From positions 34,135-98,134 of the forward strand of contig CATIQU010000026.1 in the NCBI GenBank assembly GCA_949519155.1: a stretch of 64,000 nt of DNA, given 5' to 3'. A program made the position numbers and the translations under genes. Source of the DNA: Polaribacter sp. SA4-10. Its GTDB lineage: Bacteria; Bacteroidota; Bacteroidia; Flavobacteriales; Flavobacteriaceae. Positions 1 through 7,987 of the stretch are shown here, in pieces; position 1 is the first letter of the stretch, and the number at the start of each line of letters is the position of its first letter. The notes beneath the pieces were generated by a model, which was not told the origin of the DNA, made no database searches, and was given only the letters and a program-made list of their open reading frames with translations.

Positions 1-350
1 TTATCAATATCTACCCCTAAATTTTCTGCATAAAATTTATCAAAAGCATGTTCTGCATCAATAAACGCAGCGATTCCACCTGCTTTTTGTGCTTCCGCAA
101 TTGCATGTAATGTTAAGGTTGTTTTCCCAGAAGATTCCGGTCCATAAATTTCAATAACTCTTCCTCTTGGATACCCACCAACTCCTAATGCTAAGTCCAA
201 TCCTAAAGATCCTGACGAAATTGCATCTATTTCTTCGGTAACTACATCTCCTAATTTCATAACAGCTCCTTTACCATAAGTCTTATCTAATTTATCTAAG
301 GTAAGTTGAAGTGCTTTTAATTTTGCTGTTTTTTCTTTATCTGCTGCCAT
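1..350 (-). CDS. recA: RecA recombinase, N-terminal part (3' end outside window)
   Basis: Reading the minus strand from the ATG at 348-350 gives about 116 residues of RecA, the ATP-dependent strand-exchange protein of homologous recombination and SOS induction. The start ([15 protein letters not shown]) is followed by the family's conserved [13 protein letters not shown] and a Walker A loop GPESSGKTT at about residues 70-78. The gene runs off the left edge, so the Walker B region, the DNA-binding loops and the C-terminus are not visible. The product is not in doubt. The gene diverges from the pseudouridine synthase at 463, and the roughly 110 bp between the two starts must hold both promoters. 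Confidence 0.97.
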   Translation of the reverse strand, partial: MAADKEKTAKLKALQLTLDKLDKTYGKGAVMKLGDVVTEEIDAISSGSLGLDLALGVGGYPRGRVIEIYGPESSGKTTLTLHAIAEAQKAGGIAAFIDAEHAFDKFYAENLGVDID

Positions 351-462
351 AAATTCTACTAAAATATTATTTTTTTAAAGTGAGACAAGTTACAAAAAAC
401 AACTTTTAAATTCCTAATAATTAAGTTTCATTTTTGTAGTATTGTTTTTATTAAACCATTTT

Positions 463-1029
463 ATGGAAAAACACCAACATTTTATCCTTCACAAACCATG
501 GGGAACCATTTCTCAATTTGTAAACCCTGCAAAAAGAAAGAAAAAATTATTAGGAGAACTTCACGGTTTTCCTGAAGGAACAATGGCTATTGGCCGATTG
601 GATGTTGCTTCCGAAGGTTTATTATTACTTACTACAGATGGAAAGGTTTCCGAAGAAATTAGAAGTAATAAATTTGAAAAAGAATATTATGTTCAGGTAG
701 ATGGGATGATTACTCAGGAAGCTATTGAAAAACTTAAAAAAGGGGTTAAAATTGGTTTTGATGGAAAAAAATATCAAACAAAACCTGGGAAATCTTTTTT
801 AATTGATGACCCTAAATTTCCATTAAGAAGTCAAAAAATTAGAGACGATAGGCATGGACCTACAAGTTGGGTTGCTATTATAATTAGAGAAGGAAAATTT
901 AGACAAGTACGAAAAATGACGGCTGCTGTTGGCTTTCCTACTTTGCGTTTAATTCGGGTTCGAATTGGAACCTTACGTTTAGACGCTTTAGCGGTTGGCG
1001 ATGTTAAAGAAGTGAGTTCTCTTCTTTAG
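463..1029 (+). CDS. rRNA pseudouridine synthase, RsuA/RluE family
   Basis: A 188-residue protein of the RsuA/RluB/E/F family, which isomerises a uridine of ribosomal RNA to pseudouridine. The motif GRLDVASEGLLLLTTDG carries the catalytic aspartate (Asp47). The motif GKFRQVRKM near the C-terminus is the family's conserved RNA-contact segment. The N-terminal S4 domain of RsuA is absent, as in RluE, so the 23S-modifying RluE type is the closest match. The ATG at 463 is chosen because MEKHQHFILHKPWG begins exactly at the domain start; a TTG 21 bases upstream is less likely. The stop overlaps the stop of the convergent acetyltransferase by 4 bases. Confidence 0.88.
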   Translation: MEKHQHFILHKPWGTISQFVNPAKRKKKLLGELHGFPEGTMAIGRLDVASEGLLLLTTDGKVSEEIRSNKFEKEYYVQVDGMITQEAIEKLKKGVKIGFDGKKYQTKPGKSFLIDDPKFPLRSQKIRDDRHGPTSWVAIIIREGKFRQVRKMTAAVGFPTLRLIRVRIGTLRLDALAVGDVKEVSSLL

Positions 1030-1466
1030 CTTTTTAACATTTCTATATGTGGAATTCCATCTTCTAAATAATCTTTACCGATTTGATGAAACCCGTGAGA
1101 TTCATAGAATTTTTTTAAATATACTTGTGCAGAAATTGTAATTATATCCTCTTTAAAATGGTTTTTAATTGCGAGAATAGAAGCTTTCATTACATCGTGT
1201 CCAAAACCGTATTTTCTTTCTGAAGCAACAACAACAACACGACCAATACTTGCATTTTTAAAATAATCTCCTGGTTTAAAAATACGGGTATAAGCAACTA
1301 TTTTCTCATTTTTAAAACAAAAAACATGTAGTGCTTTTTGATCTTTATTATCAACATCTTGATACACACAATCTTGTTCTACCACAAAAACTTCTGCACG
1401 TAATTGAAGTATTTGATACAATTCTATTGTGTTTAATTCTGAAAAATATTTGACATGAAAGTCCAT
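1026..1466 (-). CDS. GNAT family N-acetyltransferase (ElaA-like)
   Basis: A 146-residue single-domain GNAT protein. It resembles the ElaA subgroup: the segment LRAEVFVVEQDCVYQDVD is the typical ElaA N-terminal strand-helix, and RVVVVASERKYGFGHDVM fills the acetyl-CoA pyrophosphate loop position. GNAT enzymes move an acetyl group from acetyl-CoA to an amine; the substrate of the ElaA group is not settled and cannot be read from sequence. The gene is convergent with the pseudouridine synthase and shares 4 bases with it. It is followed upstream, on the same strand, by rpiB after a 36-base gap, so the two may be co-transcribed. Confidence 0.85.
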   Translation of the reverse strand: MDFHVKYFSELNTIELYQILQLRAEVFVVEQDCVYQDVDNKDQKALHVFCFKNEKIVAYTRIFKPGDYFKNASIGRVVVVASERKYGFGHDVMKASILAIKNHFKEDIITISAQVYLKKFYESHGFHQIGKDYLEDGIPHIEMLKS

Positions 1467-1502
1467 AAAAAAGAGGGATACTATATAGGAATGAAAATTA
1501 TT

Positions 1503-1931
1503 TTAACAAGAAATTTTATCAACTCGATTACCATGTCTTCCTCCCTCAAACGAGGTGTCTAGGAAAATATCTACAAAACCTAATACTTGTTGTACAGAAA
1601 CAAAACGTGCGGGAATGGTTAAAATATTTGAATTATTATGTTGTCTTGTTAAAACTACTAATTCATTATTCCAACATAATGCTGCACGTATTCCTTGGTG
1701 TTTATTTGCGGTCATCTGAGCGCCATTTCCACTTCCACAAAGAATGATACCAAAAGTTGCTTTGCCAGTTTCTACAGCAGTTGCTGTTGGATGAATTGCG
1801 TCTGGATAATCCATAGAATCATTGGTATCGGTTCCAAAATTTAAAATTGTATATCCTTTCGTTTCTAAATGTTTTATAATTTCGAACTTATATACTGTGC
1901 CTGCGTGATCGTTACCAATAGCAATTGTCAT
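1503..1931 (-). CDS. rpiB: Ribose-5-phosphate isomerase B
   Basis: A 142-residue RpiB/LacA/LacB-family sugar-phosphate isomerase, the normal length. RpiB interconverts ribose 5-phosphate and ribulose 5-phosphate in the non-oxidative pentose phosphate pathway. The family motifs GNDHAG at the N-terminus and CGSGNGAQMTANKHQGIRAA are present, with the catalytic Cys65. It is transcribed towards the GNAT gene. Upstream lies the long AT-rich gene-free stretch 1932-2504. No rpiA-like gene is in the window, so this may be the main isomerase (inference). Confidence 0.94.
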   Translation of the reverse strand: MTIAIGNDHAGTVYKFEIIKHLETKGYTILNFGTDTNDSMDYPDAIHPTATAVETGKATFGIILCGSGNGAQMTANKHQGIRAALCWNNELVVLTRQHNNSNILTIPARFVSVQQVLGFVDIFLDTSFEGGRHGNRVDKISC

Positions 1932-2504
1932 AATAAATTGATTTTAATTAAGTTGTCTGCAACAAAAATACAGAAACTAAGGGTTTTTTAGGGTTATTAA
2001 CAACCTGTTTTTTATCATTTTTAATAACAGTTTCGTTTTTAAGAGATTAAGTGTATTTCGTAAATGTTAAGAAGTATCTGTAATTTTTAAGAACTTTTTT
2101 TGTGAGATTTAAAAATTATTACAATACAAGAGACTCAAGAACACACACAAGTTTTTTTATTGTTTTTTTATAATAGTTTATAAACATAAAATGGAGTGGT
2201 TATCTACATTTATTTCATTATTAACTATTAATAATTATTGGTTAATTACTGTTTATAAGTATTGTTAATAACTCCCTTTTTTCTTTGATTTTTAAGCTTT
2301 TAAATAACTCATAAAATGTGGATGTTTTTTAATAACTGATATAAAAAAATAAAAATAAATATTTTTATAGTCACTATTCACAGACTATTATAAACATCAT
2401 TGTTTTTTAAAAATTTATAAAAGAAAAATAAATATAATATAGAATGTTGATAACTCTGAAACGAAAGAAAAAATAAAAATAAGAATGCTTGCAAAAAAAT
2501 AACT
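1932..2504. other. AT-rich gene-free stretch with DnaA-box-like words; candidate replication origin
   Basis: About 570 bases without a credible reading frame, very rich in A and T. It contains several 9-mers close to the DnaA box TTATCCACA: TTATCTACA at 2200-2208 and TGTTGATAA (reverse) at 2445-2453 each differ by one base. CTATTCACA at 2374-2382, TGTGGATGT (reverse) at 2317-2325, TTATTAACA at 1994-2002 and its reverse TGTTAATAA at 2263-2271 differ by two. Clustering in the longest spacer of the window suggests an origin, but AT-rich DNA yields near-matches by chance and dnaA itself is not in view. Confidence 0.35.
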
Positions 2505-3419
2505 TTAATAAGAAACAATCACAAAACGAATTCCTTTTTCAATGAGAGAGAAAGTAGCTGTTCCAGTTCCAATCAATTCTCCATCTGCTTGAATAAAAGG
2601 TTTCGAATTTTGTGGGACAACTGTAATTTCATTTGTTTTATAAGTAGCTACTTTTGGATGGTCTACAATTTTCCCGTTGTATAATTTTTTAAGATTCAAA
2701 ATTAAATCAAATAAGGTAAGATTTTTAGCAATTGTAATATCAAAGAATCCATCCGTTGGATCTCCTTTTTTAGAAAACTGCATTCCGCCACCAGAAAATT
2801 TACAAATTGAAACAATTGTCATTAAACAAGTTGTTTTAATTGTTATTTGATTCATTGTTATTTTAAATATTAATTTTTTATAAAATAACATCCCGTAAAT
2901 TCCAGCAATTAAATAAGACAAAGCACCCAACCTTTTTATTTTTTGAAGCTTCTTTGCAATATAACCGTCATATCCTAAACCAGCTACATTATTAAAGTAG
3001 GTAATTTCACCTTCCTTTGTTGTTATTTGACCAATATCTTGTAGTATTGTTTTTTTATATGAGATGATCTCGACCGCCTTTTTTATGTTATTAGGAATGC
3101 TGTAGGTTTTAATCCAATCGTTTCCAGTTCCTGTAGGAAGCACTGCAATAGTTATATCAGAAGATTTTACATACCTTTGCATCATTACTCCATTAACTAT
3201 ATTATGTAGTGTTCCATCTCCACCTGCGGAAATAATATTTCTAAAACCTTGCTGAATTGCATCTTGTACCAATTCAATTTCGTGTTTATAAAATTGAGTA
3301 AAAACAAAAGAATAGTCTATATTCTTGCTGTTAAGTACTTGTTGAATTTCCTTCCACTGTTTAGAAAATTTTCCATTTCCTGCAATAGGGTTTGCAATTA
3401 TAAACCAAGATTTAGACAT
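2505..3419 (-). CDS. Diacylglycerol/lipid kinase family protein (DagK/YegS type)
   Basis: A 304-residue protein with the diacylglycerol kinase catalytic fold, which phosphorylates lipid hydroxyl groups with ATP on the inner membrane face. Visible motifs are NPIAGNGKFSKQW at the N-terminus, the nucleotide-binding GGDGTLHNIVNG, VLPTGTGNDW and, towards the C-terminus, PFIQADGE. Length and motif order match the YegS/LCB5-like group; whether the substrate is diacylglycerol, phosphatidylglycerol or another lipid cannot be told. The ATG at 3417-3419 gives MSKSWFIIANP; an upstream TTG would add an unsupported extension. It diverges from rnr. Confidence 0.88.
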   Translation of the reverse strand: MSKSWFIIANPIAGNGKFSKQWKEIQQVLNSKNIDYSFVFTQFYKHEIELVQDAIQQGFRNIISAGGDGTLHNIVNGVMMQRYVKSSDITIAVLPTGTGNDWIKTYSIPNNIKKAVEIISYKKTILQDIGQITTKEGEITYFNNVAGLGYDGYIAKKLQKIKRLGALSYLIAGIYGMLFYKKLIFKITMNQITIKTTCLMTIVSICKFSGGGMQFSKKGDPTDGFFDITIAKNLTLFDLILNLKKLYNGKIVDHPKVATYKTNEITVVPQNSKPFIQADGELIGTGTATFSLIEKGIRFVIVSY

Positions 3420-3560
3420 AAATAATAATTTAAAAGGCAAAGTACAATAATAGATTGATAACTATTTTTTAATATAAAAACAGTGAAATTAATCGTACTT
3501 TTCAATAGTTGTTTATTTGAGTAAAAAAGACATCAAATTAGCACATTAATAGTTTATAAA

Positions 3561-5780
3561 ATGACAAAAAAGAAGAAAAATATATATAAGAAGAAAGGGA
3601 ATGTTGTAAAAGACTTAACTAAAATTATCTTCAGAATTTTAAATGAAGACACTTCAAAATCTTATAATTATAAGCAAATTTCCAGTAAATTAAGTATTTC
3701 AGATACCGATGGAAAAACACAAATTATAAAAAGATTAGCTGAATTAACGGGAACTCAAAAAATTGTAGAAGTAGATCGAGGTAAGTTTCAAATGAATCAA
3801 GATAGAAAATACTCTACAGGTACATTAGATATTACTTCCAATGGAAATGGATATTTTGTTACCGATGATTATGAAGATGATATTTTTATTCCAAATGCCA
3901 ATCTTGGAAAAGGATTACATAATGACACGGTAAAAGCATATGTATTTAAAAAACGAAGCGGAAAAAAATACGAAGCCGATGTTGTTGAAGTTTTAGAACG
4001 TGCAAAAACACAGTTTGTAGGGGTTTTACAAAAGAACAAAAATTTTGGTTTTGTAGTTCCAGACAACAATAAAATGTACGCAGATATTTTTATTTCAGAA
4101 AGTAAAATGAATGGTGCAGAAGATGGAGATAAAGTACAAGCTACAATCTCAGATTGGCCAGCGAAATCTAAAAATCCGTTTGGAGAAATTACCGCAGTTT
4201 TAGGGAAACCTGGAGAGCACAATACAGAAATGCATTCTATTTTATTAGAATACGATTTACCGTATGAATTTCCTACCGAAGTAGAACAAGAAGCAGCTAA
4301 CCTTTCTATTGAAATTACCAAAGAAGAAATTAGCAAACGTAGAGATATGCGTAAAGATTTAACCTTTACAATAGATCCAAAAGATGCTAAAGATTTTGAT
4401 GATGCGTTGTCTTTCAAAAAATTAGAAAACGGGAATTTCGAAATCGGAATTCACATTGCAGATGTTTCTCATTATTTAGAACCAAAAACAATTTTAGACG
4501 ATGAAGCTTTTGAAAGAGCTACTTCGGTGTATTTAGTAGACAGAGTGGTACCAATGTTGCCTGAAAAATTAAGTAATGGCGTTTGTTCTTTAAGACCAAA
4601 TGAAGAAAAACTAACTTTTTCTGCAGTGTTTGAAATCAATCCTAAAGCACAAATTGTAAACGAATGGTTTGGGAGAACTGTTACTTATTCAGATCAACGT
4701 TTTGCATATGAAGAAGCACAATCTATTATAGAAAATTGTACATTATCAGCAGATGTAAAACCGTATACAATGCCTTTAGAAGTTTCTATTCTTGACAAAG
4801 AATATGAAGTAACTCCAGAAATTATAGAAGCAACCTTAAAATTAGATGAACTGGCAAAAATTCTTCGTAAAAAAAGAATGCAACAAGGCGCTATTTCTTT
4901 TGATAGAGTAGAAGTAAAATTCAATTTAGATGAAGATGCAAATCCAATCGGTGTTTTCTTTAAAACATCGCAAGATGCTAATAAATTAATTGAAGAATTT
5001 ATGCTATTAGCCAATCGTAAAGTAGCTGAGTTCATTGGTTTTTCTAAAGGAAAAGCAACCAATAAAACCTTTATTTATAGAGTTCACGATGAGCCAGATA
5101 TTGAGAAATTAGCTGCACTACAAAATATTATTGGTAAGTTTGGATATAAAATAAATACCGAAACAAAAGAAAGCACCTCAGAATCGTTAAATCAATTATT
5201 AAGTGATGTTAGTGGAAAAGCAGAATCAAACATGATTGAAACACTCACGATTCGTACGATGAGTAAAGCAGTATATACCACCCAAAACATAGGTCACTAT
5301 GGATTGGCTTTTAACTACTACAGCCATTTTACATCCCCTATTAGACGGTATCCAGATGTAATGACACATCGATTACTCCAACATTATTTAGATGGAGGAG
5401 ACACTCCAAAAGCAATTAAATACGAAGAAAACTGTAAGCACTCCTCTAAAAGAGAAGAATTGGCAAGTAAAGCAGAGCGAGCTTCCATAAAATACATGCA
5501 AATTAAATACATGCAAGATCATAATGACGAAGTATTTGAAGGGGTAATTACTGGAGTTACAGAATGGGGAATCTATGTAGAAATTTCTTCCAATAAATGT
5601 GAAGGAATGGTGAGAATTAGAGATATAAAAAGTGATTTTTATGCATTTAATGAACAGCAATTTGCAATCGTTGGTCAATCAACGAAACAAATGTATCAAT
5701 TAGGAGATGACGTAAAAGTACAAGTAAAAAATGCAGATTTAGAACGCAAGCATTTAGATTTTAATTTAATTGAAAATTAA
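3561..5780 (+). CDS. rnr: Ribonuclease R
   Basis: A 739-residue RNase R, the 3'-5' processive exoribonuclease that degrades structured RNA, mRNA fragments and defective rRNA. Order of domains: a lysine-rich start, a winged-helix-like segment (about 15-75), two cold-shock OB folds (about 80-230), the RNB catalytic domain (about 245-570) and a C-terminal S1 domain (about 650-735). The RNB signature DPKDAKDFDDAL near residue 272 provides the metal-binding aspartates, and HFTSPIRRYPDVMTHR is the second conserved block. Length is normal for Bacteroidota RNase R. It stands alone, 91 bases before the GIN-domain gene. Confidence 0.96.
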   Translation: MTKKKKNIYKKKGNVVKDLTKIIFRILNEDTSKSYNYKQISSKLSISDTDGKTQIIKRLAELTGTQKIVEVDRGKFQMNQDRKYSTGTLDITSNGNGYFVTDDYEDDIFIPNANLGKGLHNDTVKAYVFKKRSGKKYEADVVEVLERAKTQFVGVLQKNKNFGFVVPDNNKMYADIFISESKMNGAEDGDKVQATISDWPAKSKNPFGEITAVLGKPGEHNTEMHSILLEYDLPYEFPTEVEQEAANLSIEITKEEISKRRDMRKDLTFTIDPKDAKDFDDALSFKKLENGNFEIGIHIADVSHYLEPKTILDDEAFERATSVYLVDRVVPMLPEKLSNGVCSLRPNEEKLTFSAVFEINPKAQIVNEWFGRTVTYSDQRFAYEEAQSIIENCTLSADVKPYTMPLEVSILDKEYEVTPEIIEATLKLDELAKILRKKRMQQGAISFDRVEVKFNLDEDANPIGVFFKTSQDANKLIEEFMLLANRKVAEFIGFSKGKATNKTFIYRVHDEPDIEKLAALQNIIGKFGYKINTETKESTSESLNQLLSDVSGKAESNMIETLTIRTMSKAVYTTQNIGHYGLAFNYYSHFTSPIRRYPDVMTHRLLQHYLDGGDTPKAIKYEENCKHSSKREELASKAERASIKYMQIKYMQDHNDEVFEGVITGVTEWGIYVEISSNKCEGMVRIRDIKSDFYAFNEQQFAIVGQSTKQMYQLGDDVKVQVKNADLERKHLDFNLIEN

Positions 5781-5871
5781 TATACTTTAAAAAAAAACAC
5801 AATAAAAAACAAAAAAACGCTTTATATTAGTAACTTTATTTAAAGAAACCGATTAACTAAACTTTAAAATA

Positions 5872-6561
5872 ATGAAAAAAATTATTTTTATTGGAGCATT
5901 ATTATTTGTGTTTTCAATTTACGGACAATCAAAAGTTACTAAAAATTTAGGAGACTATACAATACTAAAAGTCTATAATGGCATTGAAGTAGAGCTTATA
6001 AAATCTACCGAAAATAAATTAGAAATTACTGGAGAGAAATCTGAAATGGTGAAAATGAAAACAGTGAATAACACCTTAAAACTCTCTTTACCTTTTTCTT
6101 TAAAACCGTCAAATAACGCTGCAGACGGAAAAGTGTTCGTTCAACTTTTTTACAATGATAAACTTGCCGTTATTGACGCCAATCAAAGTGCTACCATTAC
6201 TGCAAAAGATTTTCAACAAGATGAAGTAGAGATCAGGGCTCAAGAACGGGCATTTATCAACTTAGTTTTAAAATCTAAAAACATTAAAGTAAGAGCTACT
6301 TCTGGCGGAATTATAAAATTATCAGGGACTGCAAACAACCAAGATGTAGATGTAGATTTGTATGGTATTTACCATGGTTTTGGCTTAGAGGTAGACAATA
6401 GTGCTATGGTAAAAGCAGGAACCGGAGCAAAGGCAGAAATTTTTGCAGGAAAAGTATTGAATGCAAATGTTAGTTTTGGAGGCTCTATTTTTTATAAAGG
6501 AAATCCAGATTTAATAAGAGATAAAAAATTAGTAGGAGGAATCATTCAAAAAAAGGATTAA
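5872..6561 (+). CDS. GIN-domain (DUF2807) exported protein
   Basis: A 229-residue protein with a cleavable signal peptide (MKKIIFIGALLFVFSIYGQS). It is followed by a DUF2807 'GIN' domain, a right-handed beta-helix-like module common in Bacteroidota. Typical elements are LGDYTILKVYNGIEVELI at the domain start, the alternating short beta strands through residues 60-200, and VKAGTGAKAEI near the end. The family's function is unknown; members are periplasmic or outer-membrane associated. It ends just before tatA, which has its own promoter at 6596, so co-transcription is not required. Confidence 0.85.
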   Translation: MKKIIFIGALLFVFSIYGQSKVTKNLGDYTILKVYNGIEVELIKSTENKLEITGEKSEMVKMKTVNNTLKLSLPFSLKPSNNAADGKVFVQLFYNDKLAVIDANQSATITAKDFQQDEVEIRAQERAFINLVLKSKNIKVRATSGGIIKLSGTANNQDVDVDLYGIYHGFGLEVDNSAMVKAGTGAKAEIFAGKVLNANVSFGGSIFYKGNPDLIRDKKLVGGIIQKKD

Positions 6562-6595
6562 TAATTTCTTTTATCAAGTATAAAAACGTTTTTTG

Positions 6596-6603
6596 TATAT
6601 TTG
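6596..6603 (+). promoter_or_regulatory. Promoter -7 element of tatA
   Basis: TATATTTG matches the Bacteroidota -7 element TAnnTTTG exactly and lies 19 bases before the chosen tatA ATG. No clear -33 TTTG is seen at the expected distance. Confidence 0.5.
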
Positions 6604-6622
6604 CATCTCAAAATTGAAACAC

Positions 6623-6829
6623 ATGATCTCTTTAAATATTTTTTTATTAGGAATGCCTAGCCCACTTTCAATGGCTCTTATTGTAGGAGCATTGCTACTT
6701 TTATTTGGTGGTAAAAAAATACCAGAATTAATGAAAGGTATTGGTGGTGGGATTAAAGAATTTAAAAAAGCCACGAAAGACGAAAATAAAGCAGAAAAGA
6801 AAGACGAAAAATTAGAAGAAGGAAACTAA
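6623..6829 (+). CDS. tatA: Twin-arginine translocase subunit TatA
   Basis: A 68-residue TatA/E-type protein that forms the pore-like element of the Tat system, which exports folded proteins. It has a short N-terminus, one membrane helix ([20 protein letters not shown]) and the amphipathic helix with the [15 protein letters not shown] hinge, then a charged Lys/Glu tail. The ATG at 6623 is preferred because the promoter at 6596-6603 lies inside any longer version. It is terminated by the strong hairpin at 6847-6885. tatC is not in the window; a second TatA-like gene lies at 21546-21827. Confidence 0.92.
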   Translation: MISLNIFLLGMPSPLSMALIVGALLLLFGGKKIPELMKGIGGGIKEFKKATKDENKAEKKDEKLEEGN

Positions 6830-6846
6830 TTTTTTAACATACAGAT

Positions 6847-6885
6847 AAAAAAAGCTCCGTTTGAAATTTCAAACGGAGCTTTTTT
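6847..6885. terminator. Bidirectional intrinsic terminator between tatA and SPFH gene
   Basis: Near-perfect inverted repeat AAGCTCCGTTTGAAA / TTTCAAACGGAGCTT flanked by A-run and T-run, so it works for tatA (+) and the SPFH gene (-). Confidence 0.92.
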
Positions 6886-6903
6886 ATTTTAAAAGAAGTG
6901 TTC

Positions 6904-7830
6904 TTATTTTTTTAACTGTTTTGGTTTCGGGTTTTTCATAGCCTCACCTATTTGATTGCTTGCTGTAAAGCTGGCCACCATATCGTTTAACATTTGACTT
7001 CCCGCTTGTGGAGAGTTTGGTAACAAAATTAAATTACTATTTGTTTGCTGACCAATCGATTGTAGCGTATCGTAATGTTGTGTAACTACAATTAAGGCAG
7101 AAGCTTCTTGTGAGTTGATGCCTACTTTATTTAAAACCTCTACAGATTCTTCCAGTCCACGTGCAATTTCTCTACGCTGATCTGCAATACCTTGTCCTTG
7201 TAAACGTTTGCTTTCTGCTTCCGCTTTTGCACGTTCTACAATTAAAATACGTTGTGCATCTCCTTCATATTGTGCAGCTGTTTTTTCTCTATCAGCAGCA
7301 TTAATTCGGTTCATTGCTTCTTTTACCTGTGCATCTGGATCAATGTCTGTAACTAAGGTTTTTATAATGTCATACCCATAAGTCATCATTGCTTCATTCA
7401 ACTCAGATTTTACGGCAATGGCAATATCATCTTTCCGTAAAAAAACATCATCAAGAATCATTTTAGGAACCTCTGCTCTTACTACATCAAAGACATATGA
7501 AGTAATCTGATCGTGTGGATAATCTAATTTATAGAAAGCATCTTCTACTTTGTCTCGAATTACTTTGTACTGTACCGAAACTTTTAATTTTACAAAAACA
7601 TCATCTTTTGTTTTCGTTTCAATAATAACATCTAATTGTTGAATCTTTAAGCTCAACCTTCCTGCAATTCTTTGCACTCCGGGTATTTTTAATTGAAAAC
7701 CAGATTGACGAATGTTACTGAATTTTCCGAAAGTTTCTATAACTGCTGCTGTTTGTTGTTTGACAGTAAAAATTGCTGCAAACAAAAAAAGGACAATTAA
7801 GCCGACGATAATAATTGGGATTGGTAGCAT
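6904..7830 (-). CDS. SPFH/band 7 (stomatin-prohibitin) membrane protein
   Basis: A 308-residue stomatin-like protein with an N-terminal membrane helix (residues 2-20), an SPFH domain (about 20-190) and a coiled-coil region rich in Ala, Glu and Arg (about 175-230). Key family stretches are KQQTAAVIETFGKFSNIRQSG and VEDAFYKLDYPHDQITSYVF. Such proteins form large oligomers that organise membrane microdomains or modulate membrane proteases. The neighbouring NfeD-type protease of the classical stomatin operon is not present. It is closer to QmcA/HflK-like stomatins than to flotillins. It shares its terminator with tatA. Confidence 0.9.
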   Translation of the reverse strand: MLPIPIIIVGLIVLFLFAAIFTVKQQTAAVIETFGKFSNIRQSGFQLKIPGVQRIAGRLSLKIQQLDVIIETKTKDDVFVKLKVSVQYKVIRDKVEDAFYKLDYPHDQITSYVFDVVRAEVPKMILDDVFLRKDDIAIAVKSELNEAMMTYGYDIIKTLVTDIDPDAQVKEAMNRINAADREKTAAQYEGDAQRILIVERAKAEAESKRLQGQGIADQRREIARGLEESVEVLNKVGINSQEASALIVVTQHYDTLQSIGQQTNSNLILLPNSPQAGSQMLNDMVASFTASNQIGEAMKNPKPKQLKK

Positions 7831-7932
7831 GGTTTTTTTTTAAAAGGTGAATTTTTAACTTCTTGTAAAGATACCGATTTATGTAACTAACTACAAAACT
7901 GATTTTTTAAATAATGTTACATTTATAGGCAT

Positions 7933-7966
7933 AAAAAAACCACTTACAGATTGAAGTGGGTTTTTT
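7933..7966 (-). terminator. Intrinsic terminator of gltX
   Basis: Stem AACCACTT / AAGTGG with A- and T-runs on either side and an 8-base loop, located just past the gltX stop on the minus strand. Confidence 0.8.
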
Positions 7967-7987
7967 ATAAAAATGTAAATTTCTTTC

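Noticed and set aside
3869..4417. Long reading frame on the minus strand inside rnr
   Set aside because: It lies entirely within the RNase R coding sequence, has no family features and mirrors its codon pattern.
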